From Cocos nucifera (Eukaryota; Streptophyta; Magnoliopsida; Arecales; Arecaceae), in NCBI GenBank assembly GCA_006176705.1, contig QRFJ01001916.1, forward strand, positions 186,001 to 250,000: a DNA stretch of 64,000 nt, read 5' to 3'. This document shows positions 33,736-45,270 of this stretch, in pieces; within the stretch, counting starts at the first letter, position 1, and each line of letters opens with the position of its first letter. A program made the position numbers and the translations under genes. The notes under the pieces are model-generated. The model was not told the origin of the DNA, made no database searches, and worked only from the letters and a program-made list of their open reading frames with translations.

Positions 33736-34264
33736 ACTTGGAGCCCAATCTTCGACTTGCTCGCATTAGGATGAGGTTTCTCCCTGTTGCCTAATGGCTA
33801 TAGGAACACATTAGGGCAGTTGTCTGGGCCTCTCCTCCCATCTTCGTCTAAAATGAATGAAGACCTTCGACTTTGCTACAGTTAGGATGATATTCTCTTC
33901 CTGTTCCTAATGGACTGTGGGGGCACATGAGGGCCATTGTTTGGCCTCTTCCTCCAATCTCATCTAAAATGAACGAGGTCTTCGACTTTGCTCACATTAG
34001 GATGAGGTCCTCCTCTTATTTCTAACGACTGTAGGAGGTATATAAAGTATTATCTGGGCCCTCTTCCCCCATCTTGTCTAAAATGAACGAGGCCTTCGAC
34101 TTTGTTCACGTTAGGAATGAGATTCTCCTCCTATTCCTAACGGATTGTGGAGGCACATAAGGACCATTATCTGGGCCTCTTCCTCTATCTCATCTAAAAT
34201 AAACGAGGCCTTCAGCTGGCTCATGTTAGGACGAGATTCTCCTTCTGTTCCTAACATAGCCACT
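33736..34264 (-). repeat. ~118-bp tandem repeat, 4-5 copies
   Basis: The unit runs from CCTTCGACTTTGCTC through TAGGATGAGGTTCTCC and CCTAACGGA to CATCTAAAATGAACGAGG, repeated at about 33740, 33860, 33975, 34090 and 34205. Its complement matches the TTAGGAACAGGAGGAGAACC segment before the array in elements A (1690-1850) and B (7600), again inverted here. Confidence 0.75.
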
Positions 34265-34479
34265 ATTGATTGCTTCTTTCCTAGCATCATGTAGTTTTTG
34301 CATCGAGAAACAATAATGTTGAAATGGAGGAGTTTTATTGAAGAAAAGTTATCGACAGTATGTTCTTGGATTCTCCAAGTCTCAAGGTCGTGGGAGCGTT
34401 GTTCCTCGTCCATTGGTGGTCCTAGTTGTGGTGGCGCCAAATTAATTGCTTCAGGCACGGCATCTGTGANNNNNNNNNN
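34265..34479. other. Junction segment and 10-N gap
   Basis: 34270-34330 is the inverted counterpart of 7550-7590 ('CATGTAGTTTTTGCATCGAG'). The sequence after it is unassigned and ends in the gap at 34470-34479. Beyond the gap the sequence belongs to element F, so the join between C and F is not directly supported by continuous sequence. Confidence 0.6.
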
Positions 34480-34535
34480 AAATTACAAAGGTCGGATTTA
34501 TCCGACAACAAAAGTCAAAAAGGAAAATACATAGA

Positions 34536-36974
34536 AGTCAATCAACGATCGGGGTCATCGACTGCGATCGCATCAATCACAGCCATCGCCAATGCCATTT
34601 CTTCTGTGGAAGGAAGAGCTTCTAAAATAGTCCCTCCCGAAGCTGGAGCAGGCTCTTTAGTTGCCGACATTGATTTAGTCGGAGACACTTCCATGATCAG
34701 AGAATCTATCATCGGAGCAGCTTCCACCGACTCATCCTCCTCATCGACCTCTTCTAAGTCGAAATCGAGAAGGAGGTTGCGGCTCAGATCCAAGTCAAGA
34801 TACACTTGGCTGACTGCATCCCTGCCATCTTCATAGCCAGTCAGATAGGCAAGATGGCTAGCTACAAGGAGTTCTTCTTTAAAGTCTTTTCGATCTTCAG
34901 AACTCCTCCAATGCTTGCTCCTTTGCCCGACTCAATTGCCCGGATCGATGCTACTTCGACTTTGGAAGACTTTAATTTCTTTCGCTCCTCCAGTTTTTCG
35001 AGGCAGCTGTCCCGTTCCTTTCGGAGTTGGCTAGCTTTGTGCCTCTTCCTTTGGATCTGAAACACTTGGGTCTTAATGATGTACTTAGCCAACTCTTTAT
35101 TGGCCTGGATCGATACTAGCTCAGATTGCATAGCTCCTAATTCGGAGTGCACTAAATCCATGTCGTTATTTGCCGACTCCAAGTTGGCACGTGCCAACTC
35201 CAATTCGATCTTGAGTCGGGAGTTCTCTTCTTCAAGTTTCTTCTCCCGCTCTTCCATCTCCTCTCTATCGGAGATGGCTTGAAGATGTTCGTGGGCAGCA
35301 TCTCTTTTAGCTTTGATTGTCGCCACTTGATCCGATCATTTCTTACGAGTGTCGGCGTAGGCTCGAAACCCCTTGTCCAGCACCGACACATCATGGACGA
35401 CCTGAAAATAAAAAAAAATATATATATAATAAATTAGTATTAACATGATGAAGAAAAGTCAAAGTAAAAAGAGGAAAAAAGGATACCAACTTACCGAAAT
35501 CATTGCAGAGTAAAAGGAAGAAAAAATCTCGCCCAAGGTTGGGTTCTTCTGGATCCGTTTGTCGGTCGGGAGGAGTATGGCTTCTATCAAATGCTTTGCT
35601 AGAGCCAGATTTTGCAAAGCCAACTCTCCGACTAGGATCTGAATGTTTACAAACCCCGAAGAACCGCTTGGGGTCCGACTTTCCATCGGGGCCCTACTCC
35701 CAGTAGAGGTAGTTGAAGCTTTTACCTACCATTGAGTTGGTGGCCTCTCTACTGGAGCTGATGTCCAATCCAACGATGGAGGAACCTGAGTCACTGTTGG
35801 TCCTCCAATCCAGCCTCAGACATTGATGGTGCCTGAGATGTAGTCAGCTTGACTGGGATGGTTGGAGCTTCAACGATGATCACATCATTGTTCTGCTCCT
35901 CAATAGTCGGCAAAATTCCTACCGGTACATCCTAAGCTAGAGCAGGAGCTACCAAAGTGACGACCGCCTCCCCAACTGAAGTTGGGGCCTCGATCGATGG
36001 GACATCGATCAATCCAACCTTGATCGATGGTAAGTCAGCCTGTTCAGCTGCCACCGGTATGTCGGGCTTCTTCTTCTTACCCGCCCTTGAAGATCCTTCA
36101 CCGATAGCTGACTTGCGCTTGCCCATATATCGGCGGATATCAACAGCCGAAAGAGAAGATGGAGGACACATGGGTGCAAACAAAAATGAAAAATCAGTTG
36201 GAATAAAAATTAGTTGAAGATAAAAAAAGGAAAAGTCTACTCGAAATGTCGGAGTATACCGGTAGTTGGCGCTGGACCAAGATCGACATCGTATAGAGCT
36301 TGATCAGTCAGTAACTCCCCCTATGTCAGGACTTCCATGTCCTTCAGCTTCAGAAAATCTTTTCGATCAGCTGGATCGATTCGGTTGTTGTCGTTCGAGC
36401 TGGTGCTTGGAGTTTCCCAGATGAATGAAAAACCCCAAGAAAGAGTGGGCGATACAAAGAAGAACTGTGTCTTTCACTCGTGGATAAACGATGGAAGATC
36501 AAAAATGAAGGAAAGCCCCTTCCTCAGGACAAACATCCACCAGCCATCGGCCTTAGGATGAGGACGGAGAGTGAAGAACGGACGAAATAAAGAAAGATGA
36601 GTGGTCAGGATGGAATGACAAAGAAGAGCGAAAGAAACTAAAAGCCGAATAGAATTCGGTGCGAGTTGCGCTGGGCAAACCCGATAATAGTCTAGGATGT
36701 TCCGAATGAACTTCAGAACTAGGAATCGAAGGCCTGACCTAAGGTTTTCTATATAAAATGCTACCTGACCAGTCGACAGAGAAGACACCCGACCTTCCGA
36801 ACCAGGGGTGAAGAACTAGAATTGCTCTGAGACTTGGTATTGTTCTCAGAGTTGATCAATGACAGAGTCCACCAGTGAAGAAACCTCCACTATCAAACCG
36901 GTAGAAAAGATGGTTGCCGGATCAGATGGTTGGCTACTGCCACCTACTGTTCTACCCCTACCTTTGTTGGCCAT
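34536..36974 (-). pseudogene. Antisense extra ORF of element F (putative gypsy-type transposon protein)
   Basis: Begins 'MANKGRGRTVGGSSQPSD' at 36974. After frame breaks it gives the conserved domain near 36474-36788: 'YRVCPAQLAPNSIRLLVSFA', 'LFRPFFTLRPHPKADGWW' and 'SFIFDLPSFIHEWK'. This pattern is the one Pfam names Transposase_28, 'putative gypsy type transposon'. A Lys-rich linker follows (36183-35932, 'GKRKSAIGEGSSRAGKKKK'), then a long coiled coil (35326-34862, about 150 residues) and an acidic end (34805-34542). Several stops and frameshifts split it. Its function in these elements is unknown. Confidence 0.7.
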
Positions 36975-37643
36975 TACTAAAGCTACTGAAAACTCTAAAA
37001 AGGTAAAAAAAAGGGGGAAGAAGAAGCCTAACCTGAAGAATAGGAAGAAAACTTGGAAGAATAACAAAGACAAGAGAGGGAGAAGGACTCAGAACTCCAA
37101 AGCACTAGCGGAAGATAAAACCACGGTAAAAAACTCAAGAAAGGTAACAGTGGTCCTATATATATAGGAACCATCGACGGCCAAGATTGTTTCAGTAAAA
37201 CTAAGGCTGCCTAGATTTCTGACATCTGGTAGAATCCAAGCCCTCAAAAATTTGAATATTTCAACGCACCTCCGTTCAGATTATGCCACAACATCACAAT
37301 CCATAAGAAAGGCCAAAGACAAATGACGACTCGCGAGTGGCATCATCAGACGAAACAAAATCAACCAAAATATCAGGCTATCAAATTATCTTTTCAGTCA
37401 GATCATACTAATGATGGTAACACGATCATCGAAATGATAAAATGACGAAAATTCTTCTCGCTGAACGTGCTAATAATTACTGCACGATCATCAGAACGAT
37501 CAGTTATTCCTTGATTTACGAGATAATCATTAATGCTGAAAGAAGAGTAGCTACCAAATTAAAATTCAAGATAATTAATGAAGACTCTTGTCGTTCAAAA
37601 TGTCGAACTACGTGGTAAGCCATATGTCCCCATCACTTTGAAC
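36975..37643 (+). other. Spacer of element F between antisense ORF and polypurine tract
   Basis: A Lys-rich antisense leader (36975-37073) is followed by AT-balanced spacer with no reading frame of note. It contains several 'GATCATC..AACGAT' style short repeats around 37400-37510. Confidence 0.4.
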
Positions 37644-37661
37644 TCGAGAGTGGGGGGCAAC
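37644..37661 (+). other. Polypurine tract of element F
   Basis: CGAGAGTGGGGGGCAAC directly precedes the LTR. The closely similar CGGGAGTGGGGGGGCTAC precedes the 3' LTR of element B. It fixes the plus orientation of F. Confidence 0.7.
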
Positions 37662-38386
37662 TTTTGGGTTCATAGATTTAGCCACCCTGATTTGGAGTCC
37701 AACCGACGACAGACAGTCAACTTTGTCAACTAAAGGATGATACATCCGACTAAATGATGACCATGACAAATTTCCGATTTATGACAGATGGCTATAAGTT
37801 GGCCATACCCTTCGGACGATTGACTATAAATCGGCCAGCCGACTGATGGTCATTTTTTCTCAACTAGACATCAATCGACTCGCTGATTCTTGTCTCGCCG
37901 ACTTTCGACTATCAACCAACTGTTGTCGAAGACTCACGATCAATTCTCCAAAAAGAACAACTCAATCGAGCAAATAATCGTTGGCTGATCAAGATAACAA
38001 CTAGATGTCGACATATGATCGATATAATCAACATATAGTCGGCATGACCTATATTTCTAGCACAGAATGCACGTAACGACTGCTCCACAACTACATAATG
38101 AGCATTAACTGCTCACTAAATATCGAAATAAGTGGGATCCATGATATCTAACCATTACAGATGGTTATTACTATATTTGTCTATAAAAAGAGAGTAAATT
38201 GAGTATTTTGGTAAGAGAGAATTTTAGACTAAAATTCTGCTTAACTCTATTCAAATTATTCTGTTCATTAATCTTCTACTGATTTAAGTATTGGAGGATC
38301 CCACTGAAAATATTTCTGGCCAATGTAGATTTTTTTTTGTAGGTAACTTTAGTCGACGGCAGATAAATTAGAGGATTGGTCCAACA
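37662..38386 (+). repeat. 3' LTR of element F
   Basis: Starts TTTTGGGTTCATAGATTTAG (first G changed) and ends GATTGGTCCAACA. 725 bp, with a TATA box at 38182-38189 (TATAAAAA). It has no similarity to the A/B/C LTRs beyond the ends, so it is a separate family. Confidence 0.65.
38182..38189 (+). promoter_or_regulatory. LTR TATA box, element F
   Basis: TATAAAAA lies about 200 bp before the LTR end. It is the usual place for the core promoter in this superfamily. Confidence 0.5.
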
Positions 38387-39116
<730 letters not shown>

Positions 39117-39160
39117 TCTATATATATATCATATTATATCATATATATATATATATATAA
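39117..39160. repeat. Interrupted (TA)n tract
   Basis: TATATATATATCATATTATATCATATATAT-like sequence on the right side of the foldback element. Confidence 0.8.
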
Positions 39161-39169
39161 TAATACTCT

Positions 39170-40295
39170 AAGGAGAAGTATTATAGTATTACCATCTCAG
39201 CATCTCAGATGATTTTAGTTGTACCATATAGATTATTATTTTATTATCTATAATTATTTAAATATTATTTTAAATAATAATAAAATAATTTTTTTTAAAT
39301 TACAAAAAAATAGTATTCTAAAAATAAAAGTAGAAAAGAGATTAGAGATGAAAAATATTTTTAAAAAATATTATTTTTTAAAAATAAAATATAATAATAA
39401 TAATATTTTTTAAAATATTAATTTATTATTATTTAAAAAAGATAGCATATCATTTTTTAATTTTTAAAATAATAACATACTAATTAATTTTTTTAAATAA
39501 TATATTTATTATTTTTTTAAAATAATATATTTTGAAATCTGAATTGATTCATCGGATTAGATTAGATCAAATCTAATAAATTATCCACAAATAGAGTATG
39601 GTACTCTATCGATTTGAAAGTCAAATCTCTATATTTAATAGTCTCCAAAAGTTTGAAGAAGGTATGAGAAAAAGTAAGGGAGTGGGGGTGTGATCAGGAA
39701 TAGTATTTGTTGAGAGAGAAAGAGAGTCATGGTAGGACGACACTGACGGACATTGAGAAGGTATAAGAATAGAAAGAAAATAATAATAATAATAAAATAT
39801 TATTTTATAAAAAAAGATAAAAAAGAAGAAAAGATAAGAAAAGCAGAAAACGTTTCTCTCTCTTTTTTCGATGGTGGTGTCGGGGACGACGATATCGATA
39901 GGAGCATCGGGAAGTGCGATTAGAATTGGTATTTGTCAAGAGAAAAATAGAGCGATGGTGGGGTGGCAGGGGTAGAGCGGCACTGTTAGGCACGAAGAAG
40001 ATACGAGAAGACGAGATGGGGTAGGGGTACGATCGAAATTGATGTTTGTCGAGAGAGAAAGGGAGTCGTGGTGAGATGATAGGAGGGTGCAGCGATACCG
40101 ACGAGCACGTAGAAGATATGAGAATAGAAAGAAAAAATATAAAATAAAATATTATTTATAAAATAATAAAAATATATCATATATATATATATATATAATA
40201 AATAAAATAAAATAAAATATTAAAAAATAAAAAATATTTGTTATAAATATTTATTATTAAAAATTTTAATAATTATATATCATAATTATCTATGC
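39170..40295 (-). repeat. AT-rich dispersed repeat R1, copy 2 (inverted)
   Basis: Inverted relative to 17790-19140. Both ends of copy 1 are matched in the right order. Within it, 39660-40130 holds three copies of a ~115-bp unit (GTATTTGTTGAGAGAGAAAG / GATGTTTGTCGAGAGAGAAAG ... CACGTAGAAGATATGAGAA), a tandem feature not obvious in copy 1. No coding potential. Confidence 0.6.
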
Positions 40296-41137
40296 TACGG
40301 AACGTGCTGGTTTTCGACTGATTTTGGATATAATTTTGGTTACCGGGTATGATACTCAGACTACTGGAATTTAGCTATCAAGAGAGTTCCTCTGCTGGAC
40401 GGCCACGTGGCACTTAATTGGGCATCATAATTGAGTAATAGGTAATCTAGAGGATGTCCGGGGAAAACAAAAAGGGTAGAGATCGATGGTCGCACCCAAG
40501 CAGCGCGAGTTCATTTTTCTGTGGATACATCCATCGGGGCCCAGCGTAGGGGAAACATATCTTTGGCATATTCAAAAATTATCATTAACTGCAGAATCAT
40601 GAAGAGATTATTCGCAAAAAAAATAATACTTTAATATAAATATTAGTACAGATCAATAATGTTTTAATATATTAATTGAAATTAATAATATTTTAGTTAA
40701 AAATAATATAGTTAGTAGTACTAATAACACTAATTATACTAATAGTATGTTAACAAAAATAATATTTTTTACAAATAATATTTAAAATATTTATAATTTT
40801 TAATAATATACTAAGATATTAAAAAATATATTTTACTAAAAATAATAAAATTAAGTATTAATAAAATAATTTTTAAATATTAATAAAAATATATTATTGT
40901 CTAAACAATGATGTAATTAATTAAAAAAAATATCTTGGAATGGTATACTTATTAAATAAAAATAATACCTATGTATTGCATGGTTTATGTGCCAGTAGGC
41001 ATTAAGTTACACTCAGCAAGAAAGAAAATGATGCATTCTTGAGCATACAACAAGCTTAGAAGAGATTAAATAAAAAATAAATAAAAGATAGCCAATTCTT
41101 GAGAGATGGGACCATACCTTTAATTATCTATTTATAT
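40296..41137. other. AT-rich intergenic DNA
   Basis: A short unique stretch (40296-40560) containing a G-box core CACGTG at 40404 with no gene close downstream, then ~550 bp of A/T-rich simple sequence. Nothing else recognised. Confidence 0.4.
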
Positions 41138-43028
41138 GTATATATATTAAAATGGAGGCTTCTACCTCTTTTCGCCACCTGGTGCCTTCCTCTACCATGT
41201 GTTTAATAAAAGAGGAAAGGAAAAAAAAAAGCAAGAGCATGGGAAGGCTCTTGGGTATGTCGCTACTCTCACTTATGGTGAGGAGAGAAACCAAAGGCCG
41301 AAATGGAGAGGTGGAGGACGGTGTGGGAGGTGAGGTTGACGAAAAGAAGAGAGGAGGTCGCTAGGGCATCAGGCGAGGACGTGTTCTTGGAAAAAATCCC
41401 AGCAATTGTCTAAGTTTTTCTATTCGACTGCTCCAAGCCCTGGAAGCAGGCAGTGGTGGCAGCCCAACGAGGAGGGAGGTGGTCGTGGGGATGAAGATGG
41501 AGAGAGATTGAAAGGAAGCGATCTCTACCAAGGATGAGATCGTCGTCGCCATGAGATAGCGAAGGGGAGAAGGCTCCACGATGAGATCTCTCCCGTTGTT
41601 AGACACTGCCACTTTTTTTTCTTCTCTTTGGTCTGCACTTTTATTTTTGTTTTCTATGAGAATAGGGATTAGAAAGCGAAGGGCTTTTAAGGGTGAGAAG
41701 AATAGAGATTAGAGCCTCTCTTCCAAAGAGTTTCAATGCGAAGAGAGATAAATGAAGGGCTGTGTCCTTTTTTTAAGTAAAGGTTTATAGCTATTGATTT
41801 TATGTTGTTATAACTTTCATATGTGCTGGGTGGTATGCCATTTTTTTTTTTTTACACCAAAATATATTTGATTTATAAATATTTGCCCAGTTAAACTTTT
41901 GATTTAAAGGTAAAATGATCATTTTTTTTCTTTTTTCTTTTTTTTTTTTTCATTTTATTATCTTCTTCAGAGATTTGTGGGAAAGGAGAGCACTTGAGAG
42001 AGATTAGAAGGGGTTTTTAGGTTCTGATTGGATTTTGTCTCAAGTATATGAGATTCTATGCGAGTTGTGATGGCGTGAGTTGGTTCTTTGCGATTTTGAG
42101 AGCTTAATCTTGGTAGAAGCATGATATTTTGTAGGGTTAGGGATCTTTAATAGAAAGGATTCTTCTTTGTCTTGTTTAGAAAAATATATAATCTTCATAA
42201 AGACCGGTCAATTAAGTAGCCATGTTGTGATTAATGCATTATATCTGCTTTTTCAAAATTCATACTAAGTGACATAAAATCAATTATATAAAACTTGACA
42301 ATCAAATCAGAAATAACAAGTATGACTCTGGAAGATATGACTTATGTGAAAGGTTTTTGTGTTGCAATTGCCAATAGAGAAAAAATAGGGGGAACATAGA
42401 AAAAGTCAATGAAAAAATAGGAAAGATGAAAAAAATTTAAGGATAAGATTTTTCTTCGGATGATCAATTTTTTTTCTTTTCGCTTCTTTTTGTTTTCATT
42501 TCATTATTTTTTTCAGAGATTTGTGGGAAGGGAGAGCACTTAATCCGAGTGAGGTTTCGACCCTTTGAGAGCCTTTTAAGATTCACCATGACAGTGGAAA
42601 AGGAGAAGAGAGAGTGAGCTTTGGAGTCGAAGAGTAAAATAGAGAAGAAAGAATACTAATATAAGAAGAGGACGAGAATTTTAGAAAAAGCCAGACTATA
42701 AGAGGGCCATGGAGAATTTTAAATTTTTTTAAAAAATAAAAAAACTTATAAATAGCTAATAATTCATACTATATCCAAAAATATATTTTTTATTATTTTT
42801 AAAATATATAAAATAGATATTAATAAATTAATAAAATAAAATATTTTTTTAGAAAAAAATGCATCCTATGCATTTATAGTAGATACAAGAATCATGGTCA
42901 CAACAGCTCATATAGAGAGAGAAATACTGGCTGCGCCATGCACGTAGATAGACAAAGGGAGAGAGAGCATGGGAAGAGGCCCAACCAACTTTTATTAGCA
43001 TGTCATGGAAGATATTACATTGACACTC
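41138..43028. other. Intergenic, with a dispersed-repeat terminus and a ~90-bp duplication
   Basis: The start (41138-41210, TATATATATTAAAATGGAGG) recurs inverted near 17725-17790. 'TCAGAGATTTGTGGGAAAGG' plus flanking T-rich sequence occurs at about 41968 and again near 42513, an imperfect duplication about 545 bp apart. A 70-codon plus-strand frame at 41152 is Lys/Arg-rich without a domain. No gene called. Confidence 0.4.
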
Positions 43029-44069
43029 TTATGTGACTCTTTCTTCGTTAATGTGAGATGAACTCTTTGAGCAACAACACTCGTCAAATGTAAAGCAATG
43101 TCCCTGAGCTCCCTTGATCACTTCATCGCACATCTTAGTGCACTGATTATCATGGCAATATATTGGAGTCCTCAAACTTACATCACAATCCTGACCATCC
43201 ACCTCAATGAGCAAACCTGCCAGAGTTTTTTTTGTTAATATCTCAATATATCTCAAAGATGATAATTTTCTAGAAGTAAAAATTAGAAAGTCACCATGCC
43301 AATAAAAGTGTGAGTGGGTGGTGAAGACAATTAAACTTTTAATCATGGGACAAACAACTAGGTTAAGCTAGACGAAAAGTTTTTGTTTCGTCAAGTGTTG
43401 ATGGCATAGCCATCTTTTGCATCAAAAATGTTCTTTTGTTGGGAAATAATAAATACACTCCTAAGTTTCACATGGATCAATATTCCATCTATAAGTAGAG
43501 TATATCTATCTAAATTAAGCTAGCCAATTTATCCTTGATATCATGCTTTATCGAATTTATTCTGATGGGCACGTGAGAGTACATGCACCTTGGTTTTTCT
43601 GATATTAGAAATCCAATAAATCAAGAAGAATTTATCTTAATATAGAGTAGTGCATCTCTCTTTCTCTTATATGTGTGGATAAATATATAGATGGAACACA
43701 CATGTACCCTTGTGACATGTCCATATGATGCAATGCTTCCTTGAGGTGAAGCCTACATCATACTTCCATTACTATTGTGTTCAAGCGCAATCAAAAAAAA
43801 AAAAAAAGAAATCTCAACCAACAATTCATCCTGGTCATGTACTTTAAAAGTAATACAAATGGAACAAAACGAAAGAAAAAGCTTAAGGAACATGGTCCAT
43901 GGAAAGAAATAGAATTTTCTCTGAAGGAAATAGAATTTTTTGGAAAGAAATAGAACATAGCATTGGTAATCATCCCAAGGGAGGGGAGAAACTAATAAGC
44001 AATGGAGTTCTTACCACTGGAAATGACTAGCACAAATGCAGTTAGGAGAAGAACAAAAGATTTCTTCAT
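43029..44069 (-). CDS. Defensin-like secreted cysteine-rich peptide, two exons
   Basis: Exon 1 is 44069-44015 (55 nt) and exon 2 is 43216-43029, joined by a 798-bp phase-1 intron with GTAAG donor (44014) and GGCAG acceptor (43217). The product has 80 residues. A signal peptide of about 18-26 residues starts MKKSFVLLLTAFVLVISS. The mature part has eight cysteines at 29, 39, 44, 48, 59, 65, 66 and 67, with a C-x3-C pair (44/48) and a G-x-C-x5-C stretch (57-65) like a defensin gamma-core. A signal-peptide exon followed by one Cys-rich exon is the usual layout of plant defensin-like (DEFL) genes. The triple CCC near the end is unusual against the common C-x-C arrangement. The role could be antimicrobial or pollen-pistil signalling, and the sequence alone does not decide. 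No stop or splice defect is seen. Confidence 0.75.
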
Positions 44070-44138
44070 GTTTGAGGGTGTGACTAGAGTGAAGAAATCT
44101 ATTTGTTCAGGATGAGACTTTGTTTCGAGGGAAGACAA

Positions 44139-44145
44139 ATTTATA
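44139..44145 (-). promoter_or_regulatory. TATA box of the defensin-like gene
   Basis: TATAAAT on the minus strand, 70 bases before the ATG at 44069, with a plausible short 5' UTR between. It lies at the very edge of the tandem repeat that fills the upstream region. Confidence 0.5.
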
Positions 44146-44154
44146 CATCTATTC

Positions 44155-45270
44155 TATCACCAAATCCAATTTATGCATTTAAGTTTTGAAAAATTTATTG
44201 CCCTTAATGAGTTGGTAGTGCATTAAAACACACAGCTGATAGTTATGTATAATAACCACATGAAACTCCTAATAAAAACTTACGTCTAATGCATGCTTAT
44301 GGGTAATAATTTAATATGTCACAGTGTAACCACATTTAACTAATACTAAAAGATTGAATTTAGGGCATTTATCTTATTGTATTGCAAATTGGCTACTTTG
44401 AGTGGATCATGAATAAGTAAATGCAAAAAATTGATCCATGCATTTAAGTTTTCCAAATCCATTTTCCTTCATGGGTTGGCAATGCATTAAATATTACTAT
44501 TCTGACCACATTTACTTTCTGCTAAAAACTTAGATCCAATGCATATATATTTCATTGCAATGCATGAATACATATTTTATAGATAGTGTTTTAATATTTC
44601 ATAGTTAACCATCTTTATGTAATATGTCACAGTGTAACCACATTTAACTAAGACTAAAAGATTGAATTTAGTGCATTCATCTCCTTGTGTTGCAATTCCG
44701 CTAATTTGAATGGATCATGAATAACTAAATGCAAAAAAATAATTTATGCATTTAAGTTTTCTAAATCTATTTTCCTTGATGGGTTGGCAATGCATTAAAT
44801 ATTACTATTCAGACCACATTTACTTCCTGCTAAAAACTTAGATACAATGCATGTTTATTTCATGGCAATTAATGCATGAAAATATATTTTATAGATAATA
44901 TTTTAATATTTCATAATTAACCATCTTTATGTAATATGTCACAGTGTAACCACATTTAACTAAGACTAAAAGATTGAATTTAGTGTATTTATCTTGTTGT
45001 GTTGCGATTTGGCTAATTTGAGTGGATCATGAGTAAATAAATGCAAAAAATTAATTTATGCATTTAAGTTTTCTAAACCTATTTTTCTTGATGGGTTGGC
45101 AATGCATTAAATATTACCATTCTGACCATATTTACTTCTTGCTAAAAACTTAGATCCAATACATGTTTATTTCATTGCAATGCATGAACGCATATTTTAT
45201 AGATAGTATTTTAATATTTCATAGTTAACCATCTTTATATTATATGTCACAGTATAACCACATTTAATTA
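44155..45270. repeat. ~310-bp tandem repeat upstream of the defensin-like gene
   Basis: 'CACAGTGTAACCACATTTAA' occurs at 44319, 44628 and 44938 and in the variant CACAGTATAACC at about 45248, a period of 309-310 bp. Each unit also has AATTTATGCATTTAAGTTTT and GGGTTGGCAATGCATTAAAT. A diverged partial unit (44155-44318) reaches to about 90 bp before the start codon, so the promoter itself lies in the array. The unit is AT-rich and non-coding. Confidence 0.88.

Larger units (their letters stand above)
30680..34469 (+). mobile_element. Gypsy element C (same family as A/B), incomplete and rearranged
   Basis: A 5' LTR (30680-31698), primer-binding region and gag remnant lie in plus orientation. 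At about 32635 the sequence switches to the minisatellite and pre-array segments in inverted orientation relative to element B. No matching 3' LTR follows. At the 10-N gap (34470) the sequence changes to a different element, F. No target duplication can be assigned. The arrangement may be a real inversion, a recombinant or a mis-assembly around the gap. Confidence 0.7.
34480..38386 (+). mobile_element. Gypsy (Tat-like) element F, 3' part
   Basis: Contains an extra ORF on the minus strand, that is antisense to the element, then ~600 bp of spacer, a polypurine tract (37644-37661) and a 3' LTR (37662-38386) unlike the A/B/C LTRs. An antisense extra ORF between integrase and 3' LTR is a known feature of Tat-lineage gypsy elements such as Grande and RIRE2. 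The 5' LTR, gag and pol of F are not seen. Confidence 0.7.

Noticed and set aside
34862..35326. Minus-strand 154-residue coiled-coil protein considered as a host gene
   Set aside because: It lies inside element F, continues the antisense transposon ORF, and has an equivalent coiled coil in element E.
40404..40409. G-box CACGTG as a promoter element
   Set aside because: No gene begins nearby on either strand. A six-base palindrome is expected by chance at this window size.
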